Below the pieces are notes generated by a model. The model was not told the origin of the DNA. It ran no database searches and worked only from the letters and a program-made list of their open reading frames with translations. The position numbers were made by a program, and so were the translations under genes. From the NCBI GenBank assembly GCA_024138025.1, contig JAMXBD010000971.1, positions 1 through 64,000 on the forward strand: a DNA stretch of 64,000 bases, given 5' to 3'. This DNA is from Combretum micranthum (Eukaryota; Streptophyta; Magnoliopsida; Myrtales; Combretaceae). Each line of letters opens with the position of its first letter. The stretch's first letter is position 1. This document shows, one piece after another, positions 11,257 to 22,100 of this stretch.

Positions 11257-11486
11257 TAGGTTCGATAGATAACCTAACAGTTTTCTATAATCTAGACCCG
11301 ACAGACGGTCTATCAGTTTTTTAGTCTAGGCCCGACAGATGGCCTATCATTTTCTAAATCTAGGCCCGACATATGGCCTATCATTTTTCTAAATCTAGGC
11401 CCGACAGATGGCATATCATTTTTCCAAAGCCTAGGCCCGACAGTTGACCTAGCAAATCTTAAAGTCTAAACTCGACAGATAGTTTA
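11257..11486 (+). repeat. 3' UTR tandem repeat array c: seven stem-loop units with paired arm changes
   Basis: Seven units start at 11257, 11293, 11327, 11361, 11396, 11432 and 11467 (34-36 bp apart). Each consists of a 6-nt arm, an 8-nt loop (mostly CGACAGAT) and a 6-nt arm. Arm pairs are TAGGTT/AACCTA, TAGACC/GGTCTA, TAGGCC/GGCCTA (twice), TAGGCC/GGCATA, TAGGCC/GACCTA and TAAACT/AGTTTA. Five of seven pair perfectly although four different arm sequences are used. Confidence 0.9.
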
Positions 11487-11560
11487 GCACAAGATAAAAA
11501 TCTCTTGTTAAAAACAAAATTTGGCAGGAGAAATTAAGCAAAAATTGGCTATCCTTTTGT

Positions 11561-11606
11561 CTTTGTGGCAAAAGTTTTGTTCAAACTTTACCACAAAGAA
11601 GGGCAG
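11561..11606 (+). other. Hairpin and polypurine tract before the 3' LTR
   Basis: CTTTGTGGCAAAAGTTT (11561-11577) and AAACTTTACCACAAAG (11583-11598) form a near-perfect inverted repeat with a 5-nt loop. The second arm runs into the purine-rich AAAGAAGGGCAG that directly precedes the LTR start TGTAGACACC. The tract would prime plus-strand DNA synthesis. Confidence 0.7.
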
Positions 11607-14467
11607 TGTAGACACCAATTTTTGCCCAATTAAAAATTAGGCTTAAGTTTAGAATAAATTAATGTCATGTTGAGTTCATTAAAAAATAAAATATAATAAT
11701 AAAAATAATAATAATAGTATAATAAAAAAGAGAGAAAAGAGAAAATAGAAAAAATAAAAAAAATAGAGGAATAAAATATGTATAATAAAATAATTAAATG
11801 AATAATAGTAATGTAAATAAAATATATGTAAGAAAAATTAAAATAAATAATTATTTGAGCTTATATAACATATATTTTATTAGTCTTAAGTATTAGTGGG
11901 TAAGCTATATGACCAAGGCACAGGCCAACGGCCTAACAGTTCAGACCATGGACACAAGAGCAAAGGGACCCGAGTTCGATCCTAGCCCAAGGCAGATTTT
12001 ACGTCTTTTTGTTCAATTTTTTTTTTCCAAAAGACACATCGGTTCATCCACTTTGAGACATCATTTGATCAACGAATCTTTGTGTTTTTTCGAAATTAAC
12101 AGTGCAGACACAAACTGGGCATGGGATACATCACATCTATACACAATTCGTGTATTATTTCATCCTAAAAGGCACATTAATTGAGTCATGAAAATTGGGA
12201 AAAAATTCGAATGGACATGATTTTTCAAATTTCAAAATTGGCCGAATTGTATCAATTGATCAAATTAAATACACTTAATCAAGGAGTCATGATCTGTAAA
12301 CATAAGATTCGTGATCAATTTGAATCAACAATCACGAATCGAGTCCCAATTTTGAATCGTTCTTATGTGAAAAAAGTATAACGATTCGTGATTCAAAAAT
12401 TGAACCATTACAAAGCTTCGAAATGACAAATTGTTTCGAACTCTATAAATAGGATCACCCACAAGCAGAAAGCACAATTCAATTTTGCAAAATACACACT
12501 ATAAGATCGAGATCTGAAAATAGAGGAGAAAGTGTTCGAATTGCAAAAATTGCAAATTCGAAGTGATTGGGAGGATTTCGATCCAATTAAAGAGTGTTAG
12601 GATCATTTAGGTAGTGTTTTTGATTGATTATAGTACTTAGATTTGCTCGAATTTGCAATTGGAAGTTCTGCAAATTTTTTGAAATTTTTTTAATCCTTGC
12701 CGCCGTCAACCACCGCACGAACCACCACCATCAGCAGACGCGGCTCCTCCATTCACGTCGGGCCGACAAGGTTTCTGGGATCGAGGACCACCAGAATCGG
12801 CCGATGAACGCTTTGAAACCACCGTCATCGTCTTCTTCACCCGACGGAGCTCCCGAGATCCGACCCGAAATCCGAATCCAACCCGGTCGATCATCGGTCA
12901 ACGTCGGTCAACGGTCTTCGATCAACAGTCAGCAGATCCAACGCTCCAGATTTGATCATTTAGATCAGACGGCCCAGATTTGATCAAATAATCCAACGCG
13001 CCAGATTGAAGGTCAGAGGATCAAACGGTCAGGATCAGTCCATAGATCAGACGCTCCAGATCTCCTCCGCTTCATCCAACGGTCCAGGTTAGTCTGTATT
13101 ATTGAATTATTTATTTATTATTTATTTAATTTCGAAAAATAGGAAAAATTAATAAAAATTCTTAAAAAATCCAGAAAAATTCAGAAAAATCCAGAAAAAT
13201 TATTTTTAATGTAAATTTACATGTTTTAACAATTTTTGTATTTTTTGAATATGTATTTGCATATAAATTGATCTTTAAATATATATTTGATGCATGAGAT
13301 GTTTTGTTTTTGTATTTTAATTCTGTTATGATATTTTGAATATGTTTGTACATATGTGATGATTATTTAATTTTGAAAAATAATAAATTGTAAATAGATT
13401 TTTTAAACCAAAATTGTTGTTGAATAATAAAGATAAATTTTTTTTTAAATCATGATATTGATCAAGTTTTTTTTTTATCAAAATTTATCTTCATAAATTT
13501 ACTATGAAGATATTAATCAAGTTTTTATCAAAATTATCTTTATAATTTTCTATGAAGATAATACTCAAAGTTTTCAAAATTATTTTCATAAATGGACTTT
13601 GAAAATAATTAAAGTTGTTCAAAAATGTTTTCATAAATTACTATGAAAATATTTAATATTGTTTAATCAAAATTGATTTTCATGTAGCATTAAATTAGCC
13701 ATGAATTGTCATAAATTAATGATTTTTTGAACTTAGAAAAATATATTTTTTATGAAATAAAATCAATTGATTAGATCATAGGATCATCAAAATTGGTTTT
13801 CATAAAAATTCAAAATTTAATGAACTTAAAGTGAGAATATTTTGAAAATATAAAATTGATCAACAAACTAAGTTCTTTATAAAGAACTACGTTTTGTCTG
13901 ATCTCGATTAGCGAGTACGTAGGCACCTACAGGGCGACAATAAAATTAGAAAAAATTATTTTGTTTTGATAGTTTGGAATAATCATTTTGTACATATTAT
14001 AAGTTTTTTTTTTTGAAAAGGAAAAATACAAATGTTTGTTGATATTTAAATCCTAAAAAAAATACATAAAATAAAAATGAATGATTAAACTTGTAGATAT
14101 TTGTTTTAAATGTTTTGTTTGAATTTTTTAGTATAGAAAAGGATAAGTTCTAAATTTTAAATTTAAAGTGGTAACCGCTTAGGTTTTAATAGGTTAGCCC
14201 CCGGACTCAGATATCTGGTATTTTTTTTAAAGTTTGATTTTTAAATCAAACTTTTCGCAGACTGGTGGTTAAGTTAGGATTAACCGACCCATTAATCCTG
14301 GCTTTCATTTTTTTTTCCGATTTTTATCGGGTGGCGACTCCAAAATATTTTCAAAATTAAATTTCTTTTAATCCCTAGTCGAGGATTCATATTGAATGGG
14401 TTAAGGGTTTAATGTGAATCGGGTTAAAAGAAATAAACCGGATAGTTTTAAAAATCCAGGCTTGACA
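11607..14467 (+). repeat. 3' LTR of the Tat-type element (2861 bp)
   Basis: It starts TGTAGACACC after the polypurine tract and ends CTTGACA. The U3 part (11607 to about 12440) has no counterpart in the window. A GC-rich patch at about 12700-12930 stands out from the AT-rich remainder and is followed by GATCAGA/CAGATTTGATCA motifs. Open frames within it lack family signatures and codon-like conservation and are not annotated. Confidence 0.92.
12444..12451 (+). promoter_or_regulatory. LTR TATA box
   Basis: TATAAATA in the context actcTATAAATAggatcaccc is the best core-promoter match in the LTR. Transcription of the element would begin about 30 bases downstream; the start site is inferred, not seen. 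Confidence 0.6.
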
Positions 14468-14569
14468 ATTTTTTTACTAAATTAATTTTATTAACTTTTC
14501 CTAATCATAATTTATTATCTATTTTACTTGCTTCATTTTAATCTATCTAAATCCAATTTCTAACTTAGA

Positions 14570-15811
14570 TGAAGCTTTGAGATATTTCAATAGTAGTAGT
14601 AGTATGAAGTAGAGTTGTATTGGGTTGAGTAACATGTCCTCCAATAACAATATGTGGTGTAGCTTAAGAGGATAAGGATCCTCTAAGCTGAATTCCCATG
14701 TTTCTTGCTCGAGGTGCAAGCAATCGTGTAATTATAGGCTCCAATGGTAAGACTTGCTCTTCAACTCTAGTAAGATCCTATTCATGAGTAGGAAGAGGAT
14801 TAGCAAGTTGGGGTGCTTGAGGAGATTAAGGTACCTAGAAAGTGTGTTGTTGCACAACAATAGCAGGGCTTGATAAAGTCGTGCTTTGTTGCATGACAGC
14901 AATAGTAGCTATACTAAGCAAGTATTGGGTAAACATCACCATGAGTTAATTGAATTGCCTCATGCTCTTAGCATCGGTTGATTGACTTGAGCAGTATTTT
15001 CTTGCACCATACATAAGATTTCGGCATTGTCAGGTTAAGTACCAACAGGTTAATTAATATCCTTAAGCGCTGGCACATTATGCTCAACAACTTTAGAATT
15101 AACATTGGGTTCTTAAGCCATCCTCTTTGTTAAGTCGGTAGGTCTCTTTCATGGAGGTGCCATCTTGCAAGTGTCAATTTCCCTCTCCCTAGTGGAGTTG
15201 CAAAAAAATGTGTGGGTAAGGATCTGATCACAACGATCACGTGTGTATTGTGTGACTATTACACTACAAGTGACCTAGGGAAACACACATATGAGGATGA
15301 TCAAGAATGAAGTGTGTAGGGAGAAGGAGTAGACAATCTCAATAAGCTCTAACACACGTGTGATAGGTGAATGAGTTATAAGGCATCGACCTCACTATAT
15401 ATGATGAATTGATGATTGTTATTGATTATGACAAGTGTTTAATTCATCAAGATGAAAATCTGACAACACGATAGTGTTTGTTCCCGATTTTACTTATCTA
15501 AATGAGATGGGGAGTAGTGGTAGTTATAGGGAATCCAATTATCGTTATTGTCTGTCAAATAAGATGGACAACCAATGGCTAGGATGAGTCTTCCTCATAA
15601 TGAATATTATAGTGGGTTCCCTTGTGGACTCAAGCTCATTAATGCCTTTATTTGTATTGTATGAGCCAATCAAGTCTATCATGCAAGTTCTCCCATGATC
15701 ATCTCAAATAACTGGACCTAACTCTCTAAGTCCTATCACATTAGCCTAGAAAATTAAACCCAAATAAAAAAATAGGCTTAAAGCCTTTATAATCAAATTC
15801 ATACATCTACA
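14570..15811 (-). mobile_element. Decayed antisense LTR-retroelement 5' end (LTR, primer site, gag start)
   Basis: Read on the minus strand, an LTR-like stretch (about 15811 to 15204) is followed by TTGCAACTCCACTAGGGAGA (15203-15184). This resembles the Tat primer site TGGCGACTCCACTGGGGAC. About 20 bases later an ATG (15163) opens a degenerate gag-like frame starting MAPP-KRPTDLTKRMA and continuing, with several stops, to about 14570. The LTR resembles the solo LTR at 46867-47531: both share a gagactgtctgctcctcctccc-like and a CACGTGA-rich end. No pol is present. The inner border at 14468-14570 abuts the Tat element, so the remainder may have been separated by that insertion. Confidence 0.5.
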
Positions 15812-16625
15812 GATGTCAATCTAATGTTTAAGTTATTAGAAAGAATAGAAAATGACAAAAAAAAAAAGAAGCAGAAGAAGAAACACACATGTGATCTACA
15901 TGCGCACAAATAAAAAGAATCTATATAATTGTATTTTTTTTTCCTTTTGACATCATATTTCTTTTTGTACTATTTAGATTCTTTTTAATATTTTTTAAAT
16001 ATTCTCTAGTTAAATTTATTATATTTGATTATCATCAGTGTTAAATCAAACCAAAATTTCCCATTATTTACTCCATCAATTTTAAGGAATATAAATTTTA
16101 ATTAAAAAAAGAAAAAATTGGGATTCATGCAATTTCTAAAGGTTTTAAGATATATGCATACAATTTACTGTAAAATTAATATAAAGAATTAACTTAAACA
16201 AAAAGTGTTGTGTTTAAAGAAATCAAAAAAGAAAGGGTTCGGTTACTTCTAATTTAAAGTAATAAGTCAATACCGATTTTTTTTATATGAAAAAAATTGG
16301 AATCAAAACAAAGAAGTCATGGTATAATGAGAAAATTTGCCCTAAGAAAAGCAAATCAACCATAGTCCGACTAGTATACACAGGCTAAACAACCATCGTA
16401 TTATTGTCTAACATTATTCCTAGAAGAACCAAAAAGATCAATCAAATTTGTCCTTCTGAGGTCTCCATTAAGATTTAACATAAGACCTACTTTTCCAATG
16501 TTGTCTTCTACCAAATTGGTCTCTTGGAGAAAATAAGATCTTTACTTCCTAAAATTTTTCCATCTTGTCCTTACACAAATTCAAGACAACACAAGAAAAA
16601 AAAAAGGATTATTATTGATGTTATT
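15812..16625. other. AT-rich intergenic stretch, no gene seen
   Basis: It contains low-complexity A/T runs and no ORF, RNA gene or element end that I can support. It forms the left flank of the next retrotransposon. Confidence 0.6.
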
Positions 16626-18343
16626 TGTAATATACAAATAAATAAATCATAGTAAAGGATAAAGTTGTCATACTTTTAATAAGAGAGTTTTATGGTCCAA
16701 TCTAATATGAATAATAATGTTATGTCAAGTGACAGATGTATTTGATCAAGTGGGAGTTGTTTAAGAAAGATAGGAGGACACAGTAGCTAAGCAGCCCATA
16801 GGCCGTTGGCCTTTGTATTAACGTCATCAGTTTTAACCTTTACACCATCGGCGTCGAACGCTAGCCTTCTTTATTCCCACTTTCGTCTTTCGAGTTTCAA
16901 GCTACCAGTGTATAATCTAGGACGCCAGCTTATATCTTTATACTGCCAGCCTATGTTGTTAGCCTTCATACACGAATTTTTAAGATTTTCCATGTATTAT
17001 ATATTGCCCTAGCCTCACTTCTTCTTCTCAAAACCTCTCATAAGCTTTAGGGAACCTTGAAATCCTCTATCAAGGTTGTGATCTTGCTTTAATGAAGAAT
17101 AAGAATCAAATAATAGGTAAGTTGGTTTCTTTTCAATCCTTTAACAATCTAAAAGAATTATCTTTCTTGAATTTTCTTGTTGATATTGAAGGAAGTCAAA
17201 ATTTTGGAGAAACCTTAAGTTTTGTGGTTGGAGATTTAGTGGTTCTACAATCAAAAGAATGAAGGTATGTATGAACCTAAGGTAATTGTAGTTCTTTTTA
17301 ATTTATGGTTTAGATGATAATAGAAATACGTTTACCTTTTTGGAAACAAGTTTTGAGTTAGTATTTAATGGTATTCAACTATCGTTAGTGAAGCTAGGTT
17401 ATCTATTCTAAACGTTGTTTTAGGTATGTCCTTACCTTGGTTGTTGTTTATGATTGTAGATTTAGTATTTGTAAATGGACTTAATACTATATGGTTTTAA
17501 TTGGTTTGCTGCTTATGTTTGGTTGAGTCTAGTAGACCGAGAGTACTGTGTCACTAAGATAACACCCTGATGATCTGGTGTGTGATGTTATTCCTAGTTG
17601 AGTTGTGCACAAAGATAATTTTGGTAGTTTATGAGTGGTACGGGTACAGTATCTAGGGTATATAGGGAGTACTTAATACCAATATATATATATATAAGTA
17701 TTTTGTATACATATTTGTTTTTTTATGGAGTCATGAGTTACTTCAGGTTTAGAATTAGTTGCAAATGGTTCTAAATTATGTTGTTTGCTTAGCTAATTAA
17801 AGATAATAACCCGTGGTTGTTGCATAAATTATTAGGTTGCATGTGAATTTGTTAATTTATATGATTTTTGTTCATGCGCATGTGATTGTGGTTTGGCGTA
17901 CTAAGCCTTACACTCATTCCTTCTATTTTTTAGGTTCAGGTGAAGAACTTATAGTGTTCAATTTGTCAGGTTATGATAAATTCGTGGATTCTGAAAAGGA
18001 TGATAGTGGAGCTAACTTTCTAGTTGATTTTTAGATATTTTGGATTGGAGATAGCTAGAATTGAATACTTTATAAAACTTTAAATAGTTTTTATGATTTT
18101 GAAATTTTATGAGACCTTTTCTTATGATATTTTAGGTTTATTGTAAGTTAGCTTTTGGTTTATACCAACTAAGATGTTCAGGAGTTTTGTTATTTCATAA
18201 TGTTTTAACAATACCCCAAAATGTGAGATATTGATGTTATATGGAATTTATAATTGTGGATTTGTGGAATAATAGCCTTAGTGTGTCGATATCTAGTGAA
18301 GATACGTGGTGGACTGATAACGCTTTTAGTTTAGGGCATTACA
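16626..18343 (+). repeat. 5' LTR of the chromovirus-like element
   Basis: It starts TGTAATATAC and ends GGGCATTACA. It aligns with 32254 to about 33920, for example at the shared AGGACACAG(C/T)AGCTA segment near 16775 and 32408. The expected primer site after the end is degraded (gcttaagcgattttag). Open frames at 16806 and 17837 lie inside the LTR and are not genes. Confidence 0.85.
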
Positions 18344-18550
18344 GCTTAAGCGATTTTAGTGCTTAGTTTGTAAATCTTATTAGATCTAAGTTATGAACTC
18401 CTTAGGACAGTGAGCAATGATGAGTGAGGCAACCAATAGTTAGGGTAGTTTGTCTATTTAGAATTGTTGTTTAGTAGTTTTCTATATTTTTTGTTCCTCT
18501 TAACATGTTATATCTCTTTTCTCATGTTTTATGTGTTCATCCTTGTTAGA

Positions 18551-19735
18551 ATGCCACCTAGGAGAAGAGCCCCTAATGTTGGTTCCTCCAGGATTAAAGA
18601 AGAAGGAGTTAATAGAGGATAACCACATGAGAACCAGCCACTCAGAATTAGTTACCGCAAGACTTACCACCACCACTGCCCCTACCTATAGGTCAACAAG
18701 TGGTAGTTGATGTTGCTCAGCTCATGTAAGCAATGAATACTCTTTTTGAGGGTAGTTGCACAACAACATCAGATTATGCGTTAGGATGTGCAGGTGATAC
18801 ATGCCAATGCTGAGACCTGGAGATAGGAGACACAAAGACAGAACAACAATGGTGGTAATGGTGCCATCCATACTAATGTGCTAAGTTTGAACAAATTTGT
18901 GGATTTAGTATACAAGTTTGAGCCAAAGCCTGGAAGGCCGATTGATACTCAATTATGGATAGAAGAAGTAGAAAAGACCTTTGCTGCTCTAGATATTCCT
19001 GAGACTAAAAAGGTAGAGTATGCTTCTTATTTGCTGATTGAAAGAGCAAATAACTGGTGGTTGAGCACCAAGAGACATATGGTTGGAGTGATTAGCTGGG
19101 ACAGATTCCAACAAGCTTTTCATAGGGAGTTTTTCCTTGAGAGCATCAAATAATAGATGCTACAAGAGTCCTATACTCTACATTAAGGCCGTACGACTAT
19201 TGAGGAATATCAAGCTGAGTTAAACAGGTTGATGAGGTTTCTGCCAGACCCTTTGAAAGAGAGTGAGGATGCCAAGGCAAGCAGATTTATCACAAGGTTA
19301 GAACTTGAGAATCAGCATCATGTGGACTTGCTGGATTTGACTACTTACTTTGTTGTGTTCAATAAAGCGAAGACTGTTGAGCAAGGCTTGAATAAAATTG
19401 AAGGTCGAAGGGCATAGAGGAGTCAGGTTTGTTTAGGAAAGTGACCAGCTACTAATGCCCTTCCTCAGAAAAGGGAAGAGGCAGATCACACAGCAATTCA
19501 AGGAACTAATAAGAAGTGCACCGGCTGCTATGGACCACATGATATTAAAGATTGCGAATGGGTGGAGAATGCATGCTTTGCATGTGGCAAGGTTAGGCAT
19601 AGCCACAGATCTTGTATAGAGAAAGTTATCCCACAAGTATTCTATTTCAAATGTGGGCAACGTGGACATAAGGCCATAAACTGTAAAGAGCTTAGTAGTC
19701 CAGTAGCTCTAAGGGTTTAAATAGGCTAATCTCAG
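18551..19735 (+). pseudogene. gag: gag of the chromovirus-like element
   Basis: The ATG opens MPPRRRAPNVGSS, a start typical of Tekay-like gags, but stops follow within 25 codons. The capsid core is readable at 18878-19153 (KPGRPIDTQLWIEEVEK, then RANNWWLSTKR) and 19229-19417. Three zinc-knuckle-like CCHC motifs follow at about 19508-19690 (CTGCYGPHDIKDC, CFACGKVRHSHRSC and YFKCGQRGHKAINC). In the last the first Cys is Tyr. Gag would assemble particles; this copy is dead. Confidence 0.82.
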
Positions 19736-19751
19736 GGTAGCGGCCAAGGAA

Positions 19752-20330
19752 AAAGAGTACTAGCTAAGGTTTATGCCCTCCAACACAGAAATACATATAG
19801 TGTGGACACTATTATAGGTGCGCTTCCTATACTCCTGCATAGTGCCTATGTGCTTTTTGATACTAGTGCAAATTTTTCCTGCATGTCTAAATCTTTTATG
19901 TCTGTATGCGATATGTGTGTGGAGAATATAACTAAATGATTGTCTATAGACATACCTCTGGGGAGTGGAACCATGTTAAACAAGATTTGTAGGAATGTGG
20001 ATGTAGATATAGAAAGTAGGCATCTACGTGCAGATCTAGTAGTGTTGGACATGGTAGACTGTGATATAATCTTGAGAGCAAATTGGTTGGCAAAGTATCA
20101 TGCTGTGATTGATTATCATAACCTAGTAGTGGAGTTTAGTTTGCCAGATGGGGTTCGGTTTGTATATAAGCTTGAAGTGCAAAGACCTCTATCTCTACCT
20201 ACATATGAGTTGTGGGGAGGGTCAACTTTAGCTATGAAAACTATGATGACAGAAGATAAACAAAAGACTAACCTTGCACGAGTACCAATAGCATGTGAAT
20301 ACCTCAACGTTTTTTCAAAAGATCTATAGG
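19752..20330 (+). pseudogene. pro: Aspartic protease region of the chromovirus-like element
   Basis: The active-site block reads VLFDTSANFSCMS, where the family has D-S/T-G-A; the Gly is replaced by Ser. The second conserved block is CDIILRANWLAKYHAVIDY (family: DVILGMDWL). A stop lies between them near 19936. The tail FSKDL-stop-GLPLERE matches the family's link to RT. Confidence 0.75.
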
Positions 20331-20339
20331 GGTTACCAC

Positions 20340-21050
20340 TAGAAAGAGAAATAGAGTTTGTATCGATTTGTTGCTAGCTACTTTACCTATATCTAAGACA
20401 CCATATTGTATGGCTCCAACAAAACTTGCAGAGCTCAAGGTTCAATTAGAAGATCTAAAAAGAAGTTTTATTAGACCCAATGTGTCACCTTGGGGAGCTC
20501 CAGTTTTGTTTATGAAGAAGAAGGATGGCAGTATAAGGTTATATATAGATTACAAAGAGCTAAACCAGGTGACTATCAATAATAAATACCCTCTACCAAG
20601 AATAGAGGATCCATTTGACCAGTTGGTACAAGCACAAGTATTTTCAAAGATTGATCTCAAATCAAGATATTACTAGCTACAAATTATGACAAAGGACATA
20701 CAAAAGACAACCTTCGAGAGCAGATATGGACATTATGAGTTTGTGGTCATGCCGTTTGGTCTTACAAATGCACCAGTTGTTTTAATGGACCTTATGAATA
20801 GAGTCTTCAGAGATTATCTGGATTTGTTTGTGGTGGTCTTCATAGATGATGTTTTAGCGTACTCTAAAACTATAGAAGAACATGAAGAACATCTAAGATT
20901 AGTTTTGAATAAATTACAAGATGAGAAGTTTTGTGCTAAGTTCATGCAATGTGAGTTCTAGTTAGAGCAAGTATATTTCTTAGGACATATATTTGATGGA
21001 AATGAGATAGTAGTAGATCCTGAGAAAGTAAGAGTATAGTTGAATGGCCA
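20340..21050 (+). pseudogene. pol: Reverse transcriptase of the chromovirus-like element
   Basis: The motifs are readable in order: [62 protein letters not shown] (followed by TAG), [12 protein letters not shown], and [11 protein letters not shown] holding the two catalytic Asp residues. Another TAG ends the piece after FMQCEF at about 20961. The stops sit where Gln or Trp codons are usual in the family, as expected for C-to-T or G-to-A decay. Confidence 0.88.
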
Positions 21051-21343
21051 ACACCTAAAAGTGTGTTAGAAATTAGTAGTTTTTTGGGAATGGCAAGATA
21101 CTATGAAAGACTTGTGGAGAATTTTTCTAAGATTGCAAGTCCTTTAACTAGACTAACATAGAAAGAGGTAAACTACGAGTGGGATGAAGATTGTGAAAAA
21201 CAGCTTCCAGCAATTGAATGAAAAGCTAATATCTGCACTAATGTTAGCCTTACCAGTGAGTGGTGAAGAGTATACTATCTAGTGATGCCTCCATACAATG
21301 ATTAGGTTATGTGTTGATGTAGGGAGACAGAGGATAGTGTATG
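21051..21343 (+). pseudogene. RNase H of the chromovirus-like element, 5' half before the insertion
   Basis: The thumb/connection region is recognisable (SFLGMARYYERLVENFSKIA), followed by the start of RNase H, with stops. It is cut at the GTATG target site (21339-21343); the second half resumes at 30399. Confidence 0.75.
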
Positions 21344-21934
21344 TGTCATGCCCCAAATGGTACCCTAAACGTAACAGTCCGCCACACTCAATATTAAAAC
21401 TTAAGCATGACAACATTAATCATTCCCAAAAGCTTCGATATTAAGTGTAAAGTGTGCTCTCACAAATTTAGAGGACCATACTTTGAAATATGAAGCTTAA
21501 GAAGATATAATAACATATTAAGAAAGGGAAATCATAATATTCATTCATTCATAATAATTGTCTTACAAGTCTTAGGGGCATTCCCCCATCAACATTCTAG
21601 AATCTATTACAAGGAATTTTCTATGAAGTCTACATCTCAACTAATGCTAAACTTCATCTAAAAATTCCTTAACCAAAAAAGAAAATACCTGATTGCAAGA
21701 TCCACATGACCTCAACCACAAATAGCTAAACCACAAAAAATATCTATAGGGGTATAAGCTAACAGGTTTAGTGAGAATTATTTCCAAAGATAGATACTTG
21801 AGTAACACAATCAAGCAAGTTTTAGGCATCCAAGTGATATGCAACAAAACGTGGGCAAGCAAGACATATATTTCTAGGGACTACATGTTGAATGGATTTA
21901 TGCCTCCATTCGGGGTTTTGGGGAGGCTAATAAG

Positions 21935-22100
21935 ATTATGCTTCCAGCCAATGGCTGTTAAGCATTACTCTTTGTTATTATGTTTCTAGCTTAGAGTCGA
22001 TAAGCATCATCCTAGTATTTTGCTTCGAGCATAATGCCGCTAAGCATTTCTCTTTGTATTATGTTTCTAGCTTAAAGCCGATAAGCATTGTTTATGGCCT
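21935..22100. repeat. Minisatellite inside the solo LTR
   Basis: Two copies of an about 80-bp unit (TTCTAGCTTAGAGTCGATAAG and TTCTAGCTTAAAGCCGATAAG forms, abbreviated) sit next to the GGAGG-CATAAATCCAT segment of the LTR. Confidence 0.7.

Larger units (their letters stand above)
1..14467 (+). mobile_element. Ty3/Gypsy LTR retrotransposon, Tat/Ogre-type (5' end outside window)
   Basis: The order seen is 5' LTR end, primer-binding site, extra ORF, gag, protease, reverse transcriptase, RNase H, a second RNase H, integrase, repeat-rich 3' UTR, polypurine tract and 3' LTR. The start of the window (cagcagatcc...) matches position 12930 of the 3' LTR, so about 1.3 kb of 5' LTR lies outside. The second RNase H, the ORF before gag, the absence of a chromodomain and the tandem repeats after pol together are typical of the Tat/Ogre lineage (known for the family). 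The reading frames are interrupted by at least ten small frameshifts, so this copy cannot encode an intact polyprotein as written. The 3' flank after TTGACA at 14467 begins atttt; the TSD cannot be checked because the 5' flank is missing. Confidence 0.9.

Noticed and set aside
11909..12184. 91-codon open frame
   Set aside because: It is in the U3 region of the LTR, with low-complexity content and no family signature.
12624..12983. Proline/serine-rich open frame in the GC-rich patch of the 3' LTR
   Set aside because: It lies wholly within the LTR, its 5' LTR counterpart (first bases of the window) breaks the frame, and it has no domain.
16806..18034. Open frames at 16806 and 17837
   Set aside because: They are inside the chromovirus 5' LTR; the 3' LTR copy does not preserve them.
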